From: Batkoa obscura
Lineage: Eukaryota > Entomophthoromycota > Entomophthoromycetes > Entomophthorales > Batkoaceae
Reading direction: 5' to 3'
Length of the DNA stretch: 64,000 bases
Assembly (NCBI GenBank): GCA_030770535.1
Contig: JASVEC010000018.1
Location: 372,001 to 436,000 of the forward strand
The position numbers and the translations under genes were made by a program. Positions 14,170 to 24,646 of the stretch are shown in pieces. Under the pieces are notes generated by a model. The model saw nothing but the letters and a program-made list of their open reading frames with translations, was not told the origin of the DNA and made no database searches. The stretch's first letter is position 1. Each line of letters begins with the position of its first letter.

Positions 14170-14802
14170 ATGAGTAGTGCTGTAGAATCTGCTTCAAACT
14201 TGCCAATTGATACTAACCATCCTCCGCGTTATAGTATGGTACTTGAAAATGATATTGAAATTCAACAAACAGAGGAAGAGGAATTCGAAAACATAATAGA
14301 ACCAACTAAATTTCAACTTAGTAGATCGAAGTATATTAGAAGGGAAGTATGTTGCACCAGTCTAGATGAAAGTCAGGTGTATTATATAAGTGTAGTAAAA
14401 GAATCAGCTAAGTTGATAAGTAAAGAAAGGCAAACAATATTAAAATTAAGTGAGATTAAAAGTGGTTTTCGAGGGACAGCATGGAGAATAATACCTATCT
14501 ACGAGGATTTAATAGATACCTTAGAAGTACTATTTGGGATGAGTAAGTTTTCTGAGATCGATTCTCTTGATGTTAAGATTATAAAGAGAGATGGAAACGT
14601 GTTCAAATATCAAGTAGCCAAAAAAGCTTTCTCTTACACTAGATATAAATTGATTGATATAAGATATCCAGAACAAAAAGTATTGGAGTTTCGAACATCT
14701 TTATTTGGTCCTAATTCTATTAAGTTATATACTCCTGTAAGCAAGGAGGATTTCGAAATATTTCTTTTAGCTATTATTTTTTTTGTTACATATAAAAATT
14801 AA
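14170..14802 (+). CDS. TLF family protein 3 with PPRY motif
   Basis: Single exon, 210 residues. PPRY at about residues 18-21 fits the PPxY ligand of WW domains. The fold region shows YYISVVKESAKLISKERQTI, AWRIIPIYEDLIDTLEV, DVKIIKRDGNVFKYQV and the C-terminal hydrophobic segment FEIFLLAIIFFVTYKN, where the protein ends. This member is the most diverged from the others: the WTLxD block is replaced by YTRYKLIDIRYPEQKVLEF. No signal peptide. Function unknown; the scramblase/LURP-one-like fold is inferred. Confidence 0.8.
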   Translation: MSSAVESASNLPIDTNHPPRYSMVLENDIEIQQTEEEEFENIIEPTKFQLSRSKYIRREVCCTSLDESQVYYISVVKESAKLISKERQTILKLSEIKSGFRGTAWRIIPIYEDLIDTLEVLFGMSKFSEIDSLDVKIIKRDGNVFKYQVAKKAFSYTRYKLIDIRYPEQKVLEFRTSLFGPNSIKLYTPVSKEDFEIFLLAIIFFVTYKN

Positions 14803-14885
14803 CATTGATTTTTATTTGTAATATTTTAGTCTAGTTATTAATAAAGTAAACATCAAACAATTTAAATCCCGATTTTCGATAATCA

Positions 14886-14983
14886 AATAGAGATGTGTTT
14901 TTAAGAATTTCAGCAACGATTTTTCCACTCAATAACACTTAAGAAACAGAAAAGTGACGAAACCAAAAAAATATGCCCAATAT
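14886..14983 (-). mobile_element. MITE copy 9, heavily worn
   Basis: TAGAGATGTGTTTTTAAGAATTT, TTTTTCCACTCAATAACACTT and GACGAAACCAAAAAAATATGCCCA (shown in pieces) match the family order. Confidence 0.65.
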
Positions 14984-15480
14984 TAAAATATACAACTTTA
15001 GTATTTGACTATAATTATTAATAAACTCATGGTGACAGAGTTTTTATAGCTTTATAAGTTAAAATAAATATAGTTCATTCTATTTTTTAAAAACACCTAA
15101 TATTGACTACTTCTTTTCTGATTATACTAAAAATTGAATCAATTCTAAAAGTGTGTATTTAAAAAATACACTGTAATACAATGAGAAGCAGCAGACATTC
15201 ATACTATTTTTAAACTAACCTTAGGGAACTAATACTAATTATAATGTCATCAAATGAAGAAAATGAATAAACAAATTTGTTTGTTTAACTGATAAATCGT
15301 TTGCTATTTTATTATTATTAAAGTATAATTAAAGCTAAGTAAAATAATACTTTCTTAATAGGCGAATTAATCCAATAGCTCATAAAATTTCTCAAAAGCA
15401 ATACTTTATTAATATACTTTAAATATATAGCTTTTATTTATCACTTAATAGATTCTGTTAGAGTCTTTCAAATACTTTAA
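14984..15480. other. Spacer, nothing recognised
   Basis: AT-rich; no frame or family repeat seen. Confidence 0.45.
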
Positions 15481-15484
15481 TTTC

Positions 15485-16080
15485 TAAAAAAAAGCAAGCA
15501 TCAAAATTAAAATACAACCAATCCCTTCTCTTCCTCTAGATCTCGTTAACTGAGTCAGTCCCAAACTCCCATTAGTATATGGTGCTTTGCCCACTTAGCT
15601 CCTGCTTCTTTTTCTACCATTTCACGCTTTAAATCTATTCAAGCTTTTTGTTTTCGTTGCTCCACTTTGGGCCTTGCACCTCTCCATATATCTATTTGAT
15701 GCCCAGTAGCTATTACGCTCTGAACTGCATTTTCTCTTCCCTTGGTTTAAACTTCAATCTATTTTCGTATAATTATTCTTTTACTCCGTTTTTTCCTCAA
15801 ATTATGAGGTACCCTCCTTTGATTAGAGCCTTTGTCCTGTGAGCAGGATTACTGGCCATACACAAAAGTTTCACTGATTCTTAAGTTGGACTCATCACCT
15901 TCCTATACCTTTCTCTTCAACCCCATTACTCTGCCCATTCAATTGAAAACCCTATAGAAATTGGAATAAAAATGGACCTCATTTTGTCATCCTCAATCTA
16001 CAAAAGACAAATGGGGTCTAGACTTAATATCTATTCTTCCAAAAAGGCCCATGAAACGTGAAGTCCCTAGAGCTAATTGA
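15485..16080. repeat. Degraded dispersed repeat, copy b
   Basis: A pyrimidine-rich, higher-GC tract. GAAAACCCTATAGAAATTGG and the following CCTCATTTTGTCATCCTC align with 52190-52255 and less well with 11790-11850. On the minus strand short peptide-like runs appear, but no frame survives. It could be a relic of a coding transposon; the class is not determinable. Confidence 0.45.
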
Positions 16081-16233
16081 CTTTGGTATTAATATACTTT
16101 AATTTAGCTAATAAAATACTTGAGCCATAAGCCTTTCAAGAGAAAAAAAAATCAAAGTACAGGTTATGATATTTTATTATAGCATATAACTTAATAAAAA
16201 ATAAATATTAGAGTATTTGGATAGACGATAAAA

Positions 16234-16896
16234 TCAAGGTCCACCACCACTAGAAGCAGTACGTCTTCTACGCTCAGCGTCCATAGTAAGAGTGACTAAA
16301 AATATAAGATATATAGGTAAATCAACTTCATCAATATACTTAAATTGTTTTAAAGTATTCTTTTTAAACATATTGATATGGTATTCCAATAATGGTTGAT
16401 TTTGAGAGTCAAATAAGGTCCAATTGTTTCCAAGTATTGAAGTAGTAGTCCAGTGGAGATTTGCCATAGTATTATCTTGTTTTTTGAGATTCAATACGTA
16501 TTTATCTCTAAATTCAAACGTTTTTTTAACCATGGAAACCTCTTGATAACGTTCTGAGTTTTTTACCAAATAATCGACATTCCATCTAGTAGTTGTAAAA
16601 GAGAACCCCTGACGCTTTAACTTTAAAATTTCTTGACCTGAGAGTAAATCAAGGAATTTAGAAGTATTATAAGATACTTTAAAATTATAAGTCTCCCCAG
16701 TTTGATTATTTTTAAAATCAAACATCTTCTTAAAGCATCCTCTTTTACTTACTGTATATGTAATTAATTCATTGTCAGCCATATTACTACTCCCTTGAAA
16801 CTGGGAACAAATATCCGTATTATTCTCCAATGTATCATTGTAGCTAGGTGGTGCTTCAAGTTGGTTATTAAAGGGCTTTTCAGTTTCTAAACTCAT
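16234..16896 (-). CDS. TLF family protein 4 with PPSY motif
   Basis: Single exon, 220 residues, ATG at 16896. APPSYNDTL at about residues 15-23 contains a canonical PPxY. The fold region contains SKRGCFKKMFDFKNNQTGE, ILKLKRQGFSFTTTRWNVDY, YVLNLKKQDNTMANLHW, NNWTLFDSQNQPLLEYHINM and the hydrophobic tail DLPIYLIFLVTLTMDAE, followed by a short Arg/Gly end. It is the intact counterpart of the decayed copy at 9625-10300 and of the frameshifted copy at 54833. It has a TATA box 35 bp upstream and an inverted-repeat box about 100 bp upstream. Confidence 0.85.
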   Translation of the reverse strand: MSLETEKPFNNQLEAPPSYNDTLENNTDICSQFQGSSNMADNELITYTVSKRGCFKKMFDFKNNQTGETYNFKVSYNTSKFLDLLSGQEILKLKRQGFSFTTTRWNVDYLVKNSERYQEVSMVKKTFEFRDKYVLNLKKQDNTMANLHWTTTSILGNNWTLFDSQNQPLLEYHINMFKKNTLKQFKYIDEVDLPIYLIFLVTLTMDAERRRRTASSGGGP

Positions 16897-16930
16897 TTTA
16901 TTTTTCCTTAAAATCCTAAATTTCTCAATT

Positions 16931-16938
16931 TATTTATA
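16931..16938 (-). promoter_or_regulatory. TATA box of the TLF gene at 16234
   Basis: TATAAATA on the minus strand, 35 bp before the ATG. Confidence 0.6.
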
Positions 16939-16992
16939 TCTTTGATTAGAATGTATATATTCTTAATTAGAACTCTTATTTCTCTTTTTTAG

Positions 16993-17012
16993 CCAAATAG
17001 ATCATTATTTGG
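16993..17012 (-). promoter_or_regulatory. Conserved inverted repeat upstream of TLF genes
   Basis: CCAAATA-N6-TATTTGG, a perfect 7-bp inverted repeat about 60 bp upstream of the TATA box. A near-copy (CCAAATA-N6-TATTTAG) sits upstream of the paralogue at 54833, followed in both by an AGTTCTAATTAAGAA block. It may be a dimeric regulator site or simply duplicated sequence. Confidence 0.5.
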
Positions 17013-17807
17013 GGCCTATCTTCATTTTAACTAATTACTATTGATTATAATTATACCGCTTTATTTATTTAATTGTAATAGGCCATTAGATTATTCCTAA
17101 CTTTTCTTTACAGATTCATCTTCATATAATTTATATAGTTACCTAGAGATAAATAACTGCAATGCTATAAAAGAATTTCCAGAAAAATAATTTTATTTTC
17201 AGAGATAGAAAAAACATACTGTTGCAACTAATAACTCTCTTACTTTCATGTCCATGAATTTATAAAGAAACATCAAGAACGATCTAGTAAAATATAGCAT
17301 TAAATTCAATCATAAAAGCTTATTTTTGATAAGCTTCTAAAAAATACATCCCTATTTGAAGCTTTATACTAAATAAGGTCTTTGATTAAAACCTACTCCT
17401 TAGACCTTGTTGATTATGATAAAATAACGGGCAAAGATACAACTTAGGTTGTTGTAATGACATAATATTACGCGCAGCTTTGTTGCTTTAGCCAATCATA
17501 ATCCTTTCGGTTTTTCTTACCAAAGCTCAATTAATTTATGACTAGCAGCTTCTCATCAAAAATAGTAATATTTATAGTATAATCGATAAATTTAAAAGTA
17601 GTTTAAATTTTAAAAAAATTCTAATTCTACTTTTCGTCCCATTTCCTATCTAACGCGAAGTTCTTAGTAAACCATTAAATAAAACTGGGCAAAAAAACAT
17701 TTTAATAAGTTATCTAAAATTAAAAGGGCAAATATTTTTGTAATTAGTATTTAATTTGGAATTTCTGCTGAAAATCAGAATTGAGCATTTAGAAAGTTCT
17801 TTAACCC
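17013..17807. other. Spacer, nothing recognised
   Basis: The first about 90 bp align with other TLF 5' regions. No frame or repeat seen beyond that. Confidence 0.45.
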
Positions 17808-17905
17808 ATATGTGGGAGGGGGACCATCTTAATTTTTAAACCTTTTTCTATTTTTAAGCGCTATTAAGTAAAAAATGCTAAAATTCTAAAAAGCCTATTT
17901 TGAAT
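17808..17905 (+). mobile_element. MITE copy 10, very degenerate
   Basis: CCATATGTGGGAGGGGGACC then CCTTTTTCTATTTTTAAGCGCTATT, then AAAATTCTAAAA; the termini are eroded. Confidence 0.5.
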
Positions 17906-18867
17906 AATAATTTAAGTGGCCTATTCTCATACTTATTATTAAAAATGTATCTGTGATTTAAAATCCTAAACAATAACAATAAAAAACAATTTAAAATCAA
18001 AGGAAAAATAAAAATTAGAGTTTTTTAAATAACATATTCATGGTTTCTGTTTTGAGGTCTAAAAATATTGAAAATTCAAGCTCTTTTTGGAACAAACGTT
18101 TATTTATTTCAATACAATCTTTAAATAAGATGCTCAAAGGTAACTTAGCTTTATAATCTCGATTATTAAGGCTTATTCTAACCAGAGAAATAGATATTTT
18201 AAAAACAATGTTACAAGTTTTACATAAATATAAGGTAAATGTGAATATTTGTATGTTGTATCATGGCTTTTAGTTAGACAGGTTGTCTAGAATATACTCA
18301 AATATAGTTTTAATTTATTATAGTTACATATACTTAAATTGAACTTGTTTTAATAAAAAAGTTAGTTTTTTTATTTATATTTTAAATATTAATATTCAAA
18401 TATAATATAGCACATGAAATGATACTATAATGGATTACTAATTTATATATACATGAAAATATTTTGTAGTATGTATCCAAAGAAAAGCTTTAATTTTATT
18501 AAAAATAAAAATTTGGTAAAAAGTTTAAATGTTCACACTACTTACCCTATTCTATAGCTGGGTACAATTATTTAAAGCTGAATCCTATACAGCTTTACTT
18601 AGCCAATTCTAAATCGGGTACTAAAGCACTCAATATTCTTTGAGTATCGGATAGCTAATTATTCTCTCTTCTCCCCCTCCTTCCTCTTCATTTCCTCCTC
18701 CTACCTTTTCATTTAACTATTCTCATTATTTTCTTCAATAAATAAAGACACTTTATGATGTAGTTTTCAAGACTCAAAAACCAAAATATATTATGATAAT
18801 ACCACTTTTTATTCCTGTGATTTTTTTATAATTGTAGATTAAATTTCGAAATCATGCTATAGTGATT
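17906..18867. other. Spacer with a short C/T-rich tract
   Basis: No gene seen. 18662-18745 is a C/T-rich run like the dispersed repeats a-c, but too short to assign. Confidence 0.4.
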
Positions 18868-18972
18868 ATATGCGAGTGTTTTTTTTGACTTCACTATTTT
18901 TTCATTTTTTAAGCGCTATTTAAGCGGAAAATTTGTTAGTAAATTTTTAAACACAAAAATACATCCCCATAT
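18868..18972 (+). mobile_element. MITE copy 11
   Basis: TATATGCGAGTGTT ... ACATCCCCATAT with the core AAGCGCTATTTAAGCGG. Confidence 0.9.
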
Positions 18973-19312
18973 GTTCATCCTACTATTAAGAACTTTTGAT
19001 AAATCTTGCTGAAATTGTTTATTAGTGAATGCTAATATTAGTATTAAAGTACAATAACCTACAGTTTAGCATTACAAACATTATTATGCTTTGTTAATGA
19101 TATTTATATTAATTTTATAGTAGCCTTAAATACTTTTTTTAAATAGACAAGTTATAAATATTTTTTAGAGATTGTAAATTAAATTAATTGCTCTAATCTA
19201 AACATTATACCTGATCTTATTAATTAATTTCAAAATATTTATGTAACACAGAAAATTTAATATATAAACAAATAAATAACACTCAAATATTTTAAACTTG
19301 AAGATAAACAAA
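18973..19312. other. 5' region of TLF gene 5
   Basis: It contains CCTGATCTTATTAATTAATT, matched by a similar block upstream of the paralogue at 52536. A TATATAAA lies near 19260. Confidence 0.45.
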
Positions 19313-19933
19313 ATGATTTCAAAAAATTTTCAAAGTATTATGAACAAAATGCCTTCTCAAGAATCTAAAAATTCCACTTCAGACTTAGAAGAATATTTTG
19401 ACCTTATTGGACTAAGAAAACCAAATCTCAAAGTGGCCAGTTATACAGTAACGGTAGAAGGATTCTTTGAGAAGCAAGTGGAATTGGTAAACAAACAAAA
19501 TGGATTATCATGCAAAAGTATAATTTCAATCGAGGAAGCAAAATATTTCAATAGATACAACTTATGTATGCTAAAATTAAATCAATGCAATTTCTCAAAA
19601 AGGATTACAAATTGGGAGATAATTACTTTTAATTGTTGTTCCAAAAGATATTCAGCTATTACGCTCGAATCCAAAACCTTGAATTTAGCCTTACTTTATC
19701 TTATCACTATGAATAAAAGGAGTGGAGAAATTATTAGGTACATATGGATTCCAGCGCAATCTGGTTTTAAATGGACATTATTGGATTCTCGGTCATGTAA
19801 TAAACTTTTGATATATAATGCTTGTTCAACCAAGGTGCATACTTTAAATCAGTACTATATTATTGAAAAAGAAGATTTAAACATTTTTTTATTTACTTTA
19901 TCAATCATTATTGTTGACAACAAAAGCAAATAA
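19313..19933 (+). CDS. TLF family protein 5
   Basis: Single exon, 206 residues from the ATG at 19313; an upstream in-frame TTG is not a credible start. Fold region: VASYTVTVEGFFEKQVELVN, YLITMNKRSGEIIRYIW, FKWTLLDSRSCNKLLIYN, then the hydrophobic tail EDLNIFLFTLSIIIVDNKSK. It is paired with the gene at 52536-53177, similar along its whole length and sharing a promoter block, although 33 kb away and inverted. No PPxY and no signal peptide seen. Confidence 0.82.
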   Translation: MISKNFQSIMNKMPSQESKNSTSDLEEYFDLIGLRKPNLKVASYTVTVEGFFEKQVELVNKQNGLSCKSIISIEEAKYFNRYNLCMLKLNQCNFSKRITNWEIITFNCCSKRYSAITLESKTLNLALLYLITMNKRSGEIIRYIWIPAQSGFKWTLLDSRSCNKLLIYNACSTKVHTLNQYYIIEKEDLNIFLFTLSIIIVDNKSK

Positions 19934-20476
19934 CGTTCAAAGGGCTGGTTTGAACCAAAAATATTATAGCTTTTTGGTCAGAGGATTTATCAGTATGTAT
20001 ATAGCTGTTAATTTCACTGTTAAATACTAAAGCATAGCTTTTGAAATTGATTAATTACAATAAAATGCTTATTGAATGTGATGATTTTTTATATTAAATA
20101 TACGTATTCTTTGATTAAGTATTAAAAAACTATTTACAGAAGTCACTTGTTAATAATACGATACTATAAACCATACTAATTTCAAGTGTTATTTTATTTA
20201 AGTATCTTTTACTATTAATCTAGATTGCGAATTGATAACCTATAGGATAATGTATTCTTAACTAAATGCTATTATTATCCTAATTGCAGGATAAATTTAT
20301 AACCATAACTTCTAAAATAGTGGCCAGATAAGGTTTTTTACCTTGGCGTTTATTTTAAATTTTATAAGCGTATTTATAGATGGCATTTTACTGCTTCAAA
20401 GGTAGGTTTATAGAAGGTTTATAGAAGGTTTATGGAAGGTTAGTTAAAAATAGGTAAAATTAAAACTATTTTATAC
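19934..20476. other. Spacer with a small 11-bp tandem repeat
   Basis: Around 20399-20441 an AGGTTTATAGA-like unit repeats about four times. Otherwise nothing recognised. Confidence 0.5.
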
Positions 20477-20582
20477 ATATAGGGAGGTTTTTTTGATTTC
20501 ATTACTTTTCTGTTTTTTAAGTGCTGTTTGAATGGAAAAATTGATAGTAAAATTCTTAAACATAAAAATATATCCTCATATA
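20477..20582 (+). mobile_element. MITE copy 12
   Basis: CATATAGGGAGGTTTTTTTG, AAGTGCTGTTTGAATGG and AAACATAAAAATATATCC match; the termini are slightly worn. Confidence 0.85.
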
Positions 20583-20725
20583 TTTGTCAAACTATATGCC
20601 CCTGAAATGAGTATTTTTGGCTTATCAATTTGCTTTCAGAGGTAGTAACTTAACTTTAAATATTTGAAAGACATCTTATAAATAAATCTAAACACTGTTC
20701 TATCAAATCTAGTATTGGTAATATA

Positions 20726-20832
20726 ATATGACGATGTATTTTTGTGTTTAAGGATTTTACTATCAATCTTTCTGCTCAAATAGCGCTTAAAAGATAGAAA
20801 AAGTAATGAGACCAAAAAAACGCACCCTTATA
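20726..20832 (-). mobile_element. MITE copy 13
   Basis: AATATGACGATGTATTTTTG, CTGCTCAAATAGCGCTTAAA and ACGCACCCTTATAT match. It is opposite in orientation to copy 12, only 143 bp away. Confidence 0.87.
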
Positions 20833-21066
20833 TATCTTAACAAAGTTAACTAAAAAACATTTACAGTTTATTATAAAGTATTCATAATAATTTAATACTT
20901 ATTTCACCTTCTTTTTATTGATAAAGTTTGAAAAATATCTCAAAAATCCATTTGAGCTCGTAAAAGCTATAATCATTTCATAGTTCTTATTTTTTCTGAA
21001 ATTACTATTTATAACACTTGGAATTTTGCACCTTGATTTAAAATAACAATTCACCGCACAATCAGA

Positions 21067-21074
21067 TATAAATA
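21067..21074 (+). promoter_or_regulatory. TATA box of TLF gene 6
   Basis: TATAAATA, 35 bp before the ATG at 21109. Confidence 0.6.
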
Positions 21075-21108
21075 GTTAAAAAGAAAAAGTGAGATAATTT
21101 TCTATAAA

Positions 21109-21744
21109 ATGTTCAAAAGTCTTGATGTTAGACATAGTGATTTACCACCAAGTTATGAAGAAATCACTCAAAATCAAAACTCAATAGGCAACGGTATTGA
21201 GAGTTCAATCAAAGATTTCAAACCTCAGGAATTCAAAGTAAAATATCAATCTGTATTATCAAATAAAATAAAATTTAAGGGTGACAAAAATTACCAAATA
21301 GTAGTGGAAGTACATTCTGGTAAAGCCAAGCTTTTAAACAACGATCTGAGTAAACATCTTTCATTAGAATACAAAAAAGGACTATCAAAGTCAACAGATT
21401 CCCTTGCTTGGGAAATAACCAAAAATAAACAAGTTGCAAAGACCTATGAATCAATTATAATGTTTAAGGAGTTAATTAACAAAGAAGCAAACTACATCAT
21501 CCAAATGAAAGCCAAGGAAAATAAAAAAGTTTATTTAACATTGGAGCGTATTGAAAATTCAAAAAATGACTGGGTGTTGTATTATAAAATCAATCCAAGT
21601 TTAGTGCTCTTATTATATTCAACCAATTTAGTAGCAGCTGACAGTTTAACTCAATACTTTAAAATGACCGCTGAAGAGTTAGATGTGTATTTGCTTTGCC
21701 TGGCTTTCGTAATTAATAGTCATAAAAATAAGGACGTGCTGTAA
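21109..21744 (+). CDS. TLF family protein 6 with PPSY motif
   Basis: Single exon, 211 residues. LPPSYEEI at about residues 12-19 is a canonical PPxY. The fold region is diverged but keeps the order: VLSNKIKFKGDKNYQIVVEV, LSLEYKKG, LAWEITKNKQVAKTYESIIM, YIIQMKAKENKKVYLTLE, DWVLYYKINPSLVLLLYS, and the hydrophobic tail EELDVYLLCLAFVINSHK. No signal peptide. Function unknown. Confidence 0.82.
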   Translation: MFKSLDVRHSDLPPSYEEITQNQNSIGNGIESSIKDFKPQEFKVKYQSVLSNKIKFKGDKNYQIVVEVHSGKAKLLNNDLSKHLSLEYKKGLSKSTDSLAWEITKNKQVAKTYESIIMFKELINKEANYIIQMKAKENKKVYLTLERIENSKNDWVLYYKINPSLVLLLYSTNLVAADSLTQYFKMTAEELDVYLLCLAFVINSHKNKDVL

Positions 21745-22935
21745 TACAAGACTATATTCGCTCTTTCCTAGGATTGCTGTCATTAATAAAAGACGAATGT
21801 AGTCTTCCATACCGTATAAGATTACTGTTTAACGTCTTATTAGATGATTACTAACTTATATTCTGACTACTACACCCTCATTTATGAAAATCCATGTACT
21901 ATCTCTGATAACTGGATTTTTTAATGTTCCCTTTTATTTAAATAAAGTTACTATTAACATCTGTTCAACCCCATGTTTACAAAGAAAATCACTGTTGTAA
22001 TACAGCACTTTGTTTAGTGGTTTAATAAACTTCAAATCTATACTAAATATTTAAGAATTTTCTCACTATGTTACTATTTAAGTATCAAAATAATATGATC
22101 ACAGCAAACAGCCCATTACTTGGCTAAAAAAACAGTTGAAATATATATGATCAATATTATATATATGACTAAACATGATTATGCTGATAATACAATACTT
22201 CTATTTGAATTAATTATCGAAATATCGAAATAATTTAGGTTGATAAGAGTGTATTATTTTACGATAAATCTAATAAAATGTGTATCAAAATATAATTTAT
22301 ACTAAATTCTATCAAATAGGATTTATTTTTTACCTCTTTGTTTTGGGTTTTATTAAATTTCTTAAGCAACTACATGTATCACTTTTTATTTACATACACA
22401 TCTAACTTTTTATATATTCTGCTTTTTTTTGTTTTATACCAAGCTATTAGCTTTGATGCTACCCTCGTGTAAAATTAATGGTAAACGGTAAGCGTTGGCG
22501 CAGTCGAACTTTAGCTCATAAACTATGTTCAAGATGTGTCTTATGTTTAAACAAAAGATGCAAGCTATTGGTATTAATATTCATTTACAAAATTTGTTGC
22601 CTTTTTTCCTCCATGTTGTATTTTGTTATAGAGTCTTGACTGACATAATAAATCCTTTAAGTTATTTATATCAAAATCGAAGTATAATTTGATCTTATTC
22701 TACACTGATTATAAAGTCCATTTAGCCTCCATCTGATCACTCAAAACTGATAAATTTTTCATAATTTATAAAATTATTGATATTATAGCGCGTAATCTTA
22801 AGTAATAAGATTATTCTCTTTTACGATGACGCTTCTTTCAGTTTTGTAAAGTTTCTTTTTATTTAAGTTGGCCCGAAAATAAATTGAAATCTAAACGAAA
22901 ATAAAAACTAAGTGGTCACTTAACAGACAAAAAAG
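21745..22935. other. Long spacer, nothing firm
   Basis: About 1.2 kb with no open frame of note. A GC-richer patch near 22480-22520 looked tRNA-like but does not fold into one by eye. Confidence 0.45.
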
Positions 22936-22943
22936 TATAAATA
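22936..22943 (+). promoter_or_regulatory. TATA box of TLF gene 7
   Basis: TATAAATA, 52 bp before the ATG, within the block shared with the 6369 gene. Confidence 0.6.
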
Positions 22944-22994
22944 GGGTCGTATTAAGATGAAATAAATCAAAAGATTAAAAAACAACTTTATTAA

Positions 22995-23642
22995 ATGAAC
23001 AAACAGCCAGAACAATACTCTCTAGTACTTTCAAATAAAACTATGCTTGGTTATGAGGAGACACCATCGCATTACGGAAGCAACAATCCACATAGTGAAA
23101 AAAAAGAATTGATTAACTATACTGTTAAAAAATCAGGGTGTTTAATGCGAAATGTAACCATTAGTGACGACAAAAAGAGCATCACCTATATAAGCAATGT
23201 ATTTATATTAACTGCTGATTTATTAAATGAACATGGGGAACCAGATTTAAAAATTTCCCGTAGCAATTTTATACTATGGTACAGCATTTGGGATATTACC
23301 TATTTAAAAAGGGAAAATAAGGTTTATGATGATATAAAAATGGTTAAAAAAAGATTTCAAATAATTCCAAGTTATACTATTAGAATGCATAAAAATAATG
23401 GCGAAATAAGCGAATATGAATGGTATCCGACTTCCTTTTTTTGCTGTTGTTGGGCCCTTTATAAAAAGAATATGTACGATGATAAGATTTTACAGTATAA
23501 CAACCGCTTGTTTAAAGATAGCGAGTTATTTCAGTATAGATACATTGACCCGGATGATTTGAGAATTTTCCTGTTAACAATTTCCTTTCTTACAATTCAC
23601 TACGAGCGTCCTAATCATCAATCTAACGTTATCTTTTACTAG
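22995..23642 (+). CDS. TLF family protein 7
   Basis: Single exon, 215 residues, the closest relative of the gene at 6369. Fold region: VKKSGCLMRNVTISDDKKS, LKISRSNFILWYSIWDITY, YTIRMHKNNGEISEYEW, CCCWALYKKNMYDDKILQYN, and the hydrophobic tail DDLRIFLLTISFLTIHYE. QYSLVLSN near residue 8 is a degenerate form of the N-terminal PPxY region. A run of cysteines (FFCCCW) marks this subgroup. Confidence 0.83.
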   Translation: MNKQPEQYSLVLSNKTMLGYEETPSHYGSNNPHSEKKELINYTVKKSGCLMRNVTISDDKKSITYISNVFILTADLLNEHGEPDLKISRSNFILWYSIWDITYLKRENKVYDDIKMVKKRFQIIPSYTIRMHKNNGEISEYEWYPTSFFCCCWALYKKNMYDDKILQYNNRLFKDSELFQYRYIDPDDLRIFLLTISFLTIHYERPNHQSNVIFY

Positions 23643-23900
23643 CTTATTTGTTGTCATAGAATATACTAAATATGAACAAACTCACTATGTATATTAATAA
23701 ATTGTATGCCAATTTAATCAAGGCTAAGATTTTATGTATGTTTTTCAAGTATACGATGGGAGAAACCCACTTTAAGATTTATTAATTATTGATATTAAGG
23801 AAACCAAATAACATGATTATTTGATAATAAAATTTTAAATAGTAAAACTCTTCTCCTTTTTAATTTATATATTTCGTATAGTAAATAAAACATGAATAAA

Positions 23901-24025
23901 ATTTTAATCATTATATCAAATATTTACAAAAAGATATACTCTATCAAATTAAGAAGATGGACGAAAGTTCAATCAAAATTATTGTTTTAGTCTTATCATT
24001 CTTTTTAGTTTATGAGGATGAATAA
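23901..24025 (+). pseudogene. Orphan C-terminal piece of a TLF gene
   Basis: An open frame ending LQKDILYQIKKMDESS then IKIIVLVLSFFLVYEDE-stop aligns residue by residue with the end of the 22995 protein (KDSELFQYRYIDPDD then LRIFLLTISFLTIHYE). Upstream of 23901 the frame is closed. It is exactly the part missing from the minus-strand remnant at 24182, on the other side of MITE copy 14 and in the opposite orientation. Confidence 0.7.
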
Positions 24026-24071
24026 TCGTATTTGTAATAAAGATAATTTATTGTGTTAGATTTTAATAAGG

Positions 24072-24177
24072 TATGGGGATGTATTTTTATGTTTAAGAAT
24101 TTTACTAACAAATTTTCCATTTAAATAGCGCTTAAAAAATGGAAAAAATAATGAAGTCAAAAAAAACACCCCCATAT
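24072..24177 (-). mobile_element. MITE copy 14, at the break of a TLF gene
   Basis: GTATGGGGATGT ... CACCCCCATAT with TTAAATAGCGCTTAAAAAAT. The minus-strand TLF remnant ends within 5 bp of its edge. Confidence 0.93.
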
Positions 24178-24181
24178 CATC

Positions 24182-24646
24182 TCAATCTTCTATATTATAA
24201 AGGTAGAATTGGTCTGGTAATTTATTTACCGATTTCTGAATATACTCTGAAATTACATCCTGACTATTAGTAACTTTAATAATGTAAGTAAGTGGAGACT
24301 TAAAGCTTATCCTAGTTACTTCTATCTCCTTGATTTCCGAAGTTGTTGGTGAATTCAATAAGACATCCCATCGAATATTCTTTAAACTATATTTAATGTT
24401 TTTCGATGTTAGTTCAGCTTCTTCTTCCTGATTATGATATTTAGCACTTAATGTTTTTATGTTGACTTTGTATTTGATAATCCCATCTTCATTCACAAAT
24501 TTAAAATCTCTTCTTAAGATGCCATAGCGTTCAAGGATATATTTATTTATATAGTTAAGGTTCGGTCGATTTAACTTGGAGTAATTTAAGTCATTAGAGT
24601 CTACACCTTTATATTTAATTTAAGATAATCTTCTTAAAATGTTCAT
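24182..24646 (-). pseudogene. TLF gene remnant truncated at a MITE
   Basis: From the ATG at 24646 the frame reads MNILRRLS, a stop, then is open to 24182: RPNLNYINKYILERYG, LRRDFKFVNEDGIIKYKV, WDVLLNSPTTSEIKEIEV, YIIKVTNSQDVISEYIQ. It stops at the MITE before the LLxYN block and the hydrophobic tail found in all intact members. The early nonsense codon and the lost tail make it a pseudogene. The missing tail probably survives inverted at 23901-24025. Confidence 0.75.

Noticed and set aside
15648-15842. 64-residue plus-strand open frame
   Set aside because: Lies in a degraded repeat, with no signal peptide, homology or conserved partner.
22480-22520. GC-richer patch containing GGCGCAGTCG
   Set aside because: No cloverleaf can be drawn around it and it lacks a TPsiC-type block.
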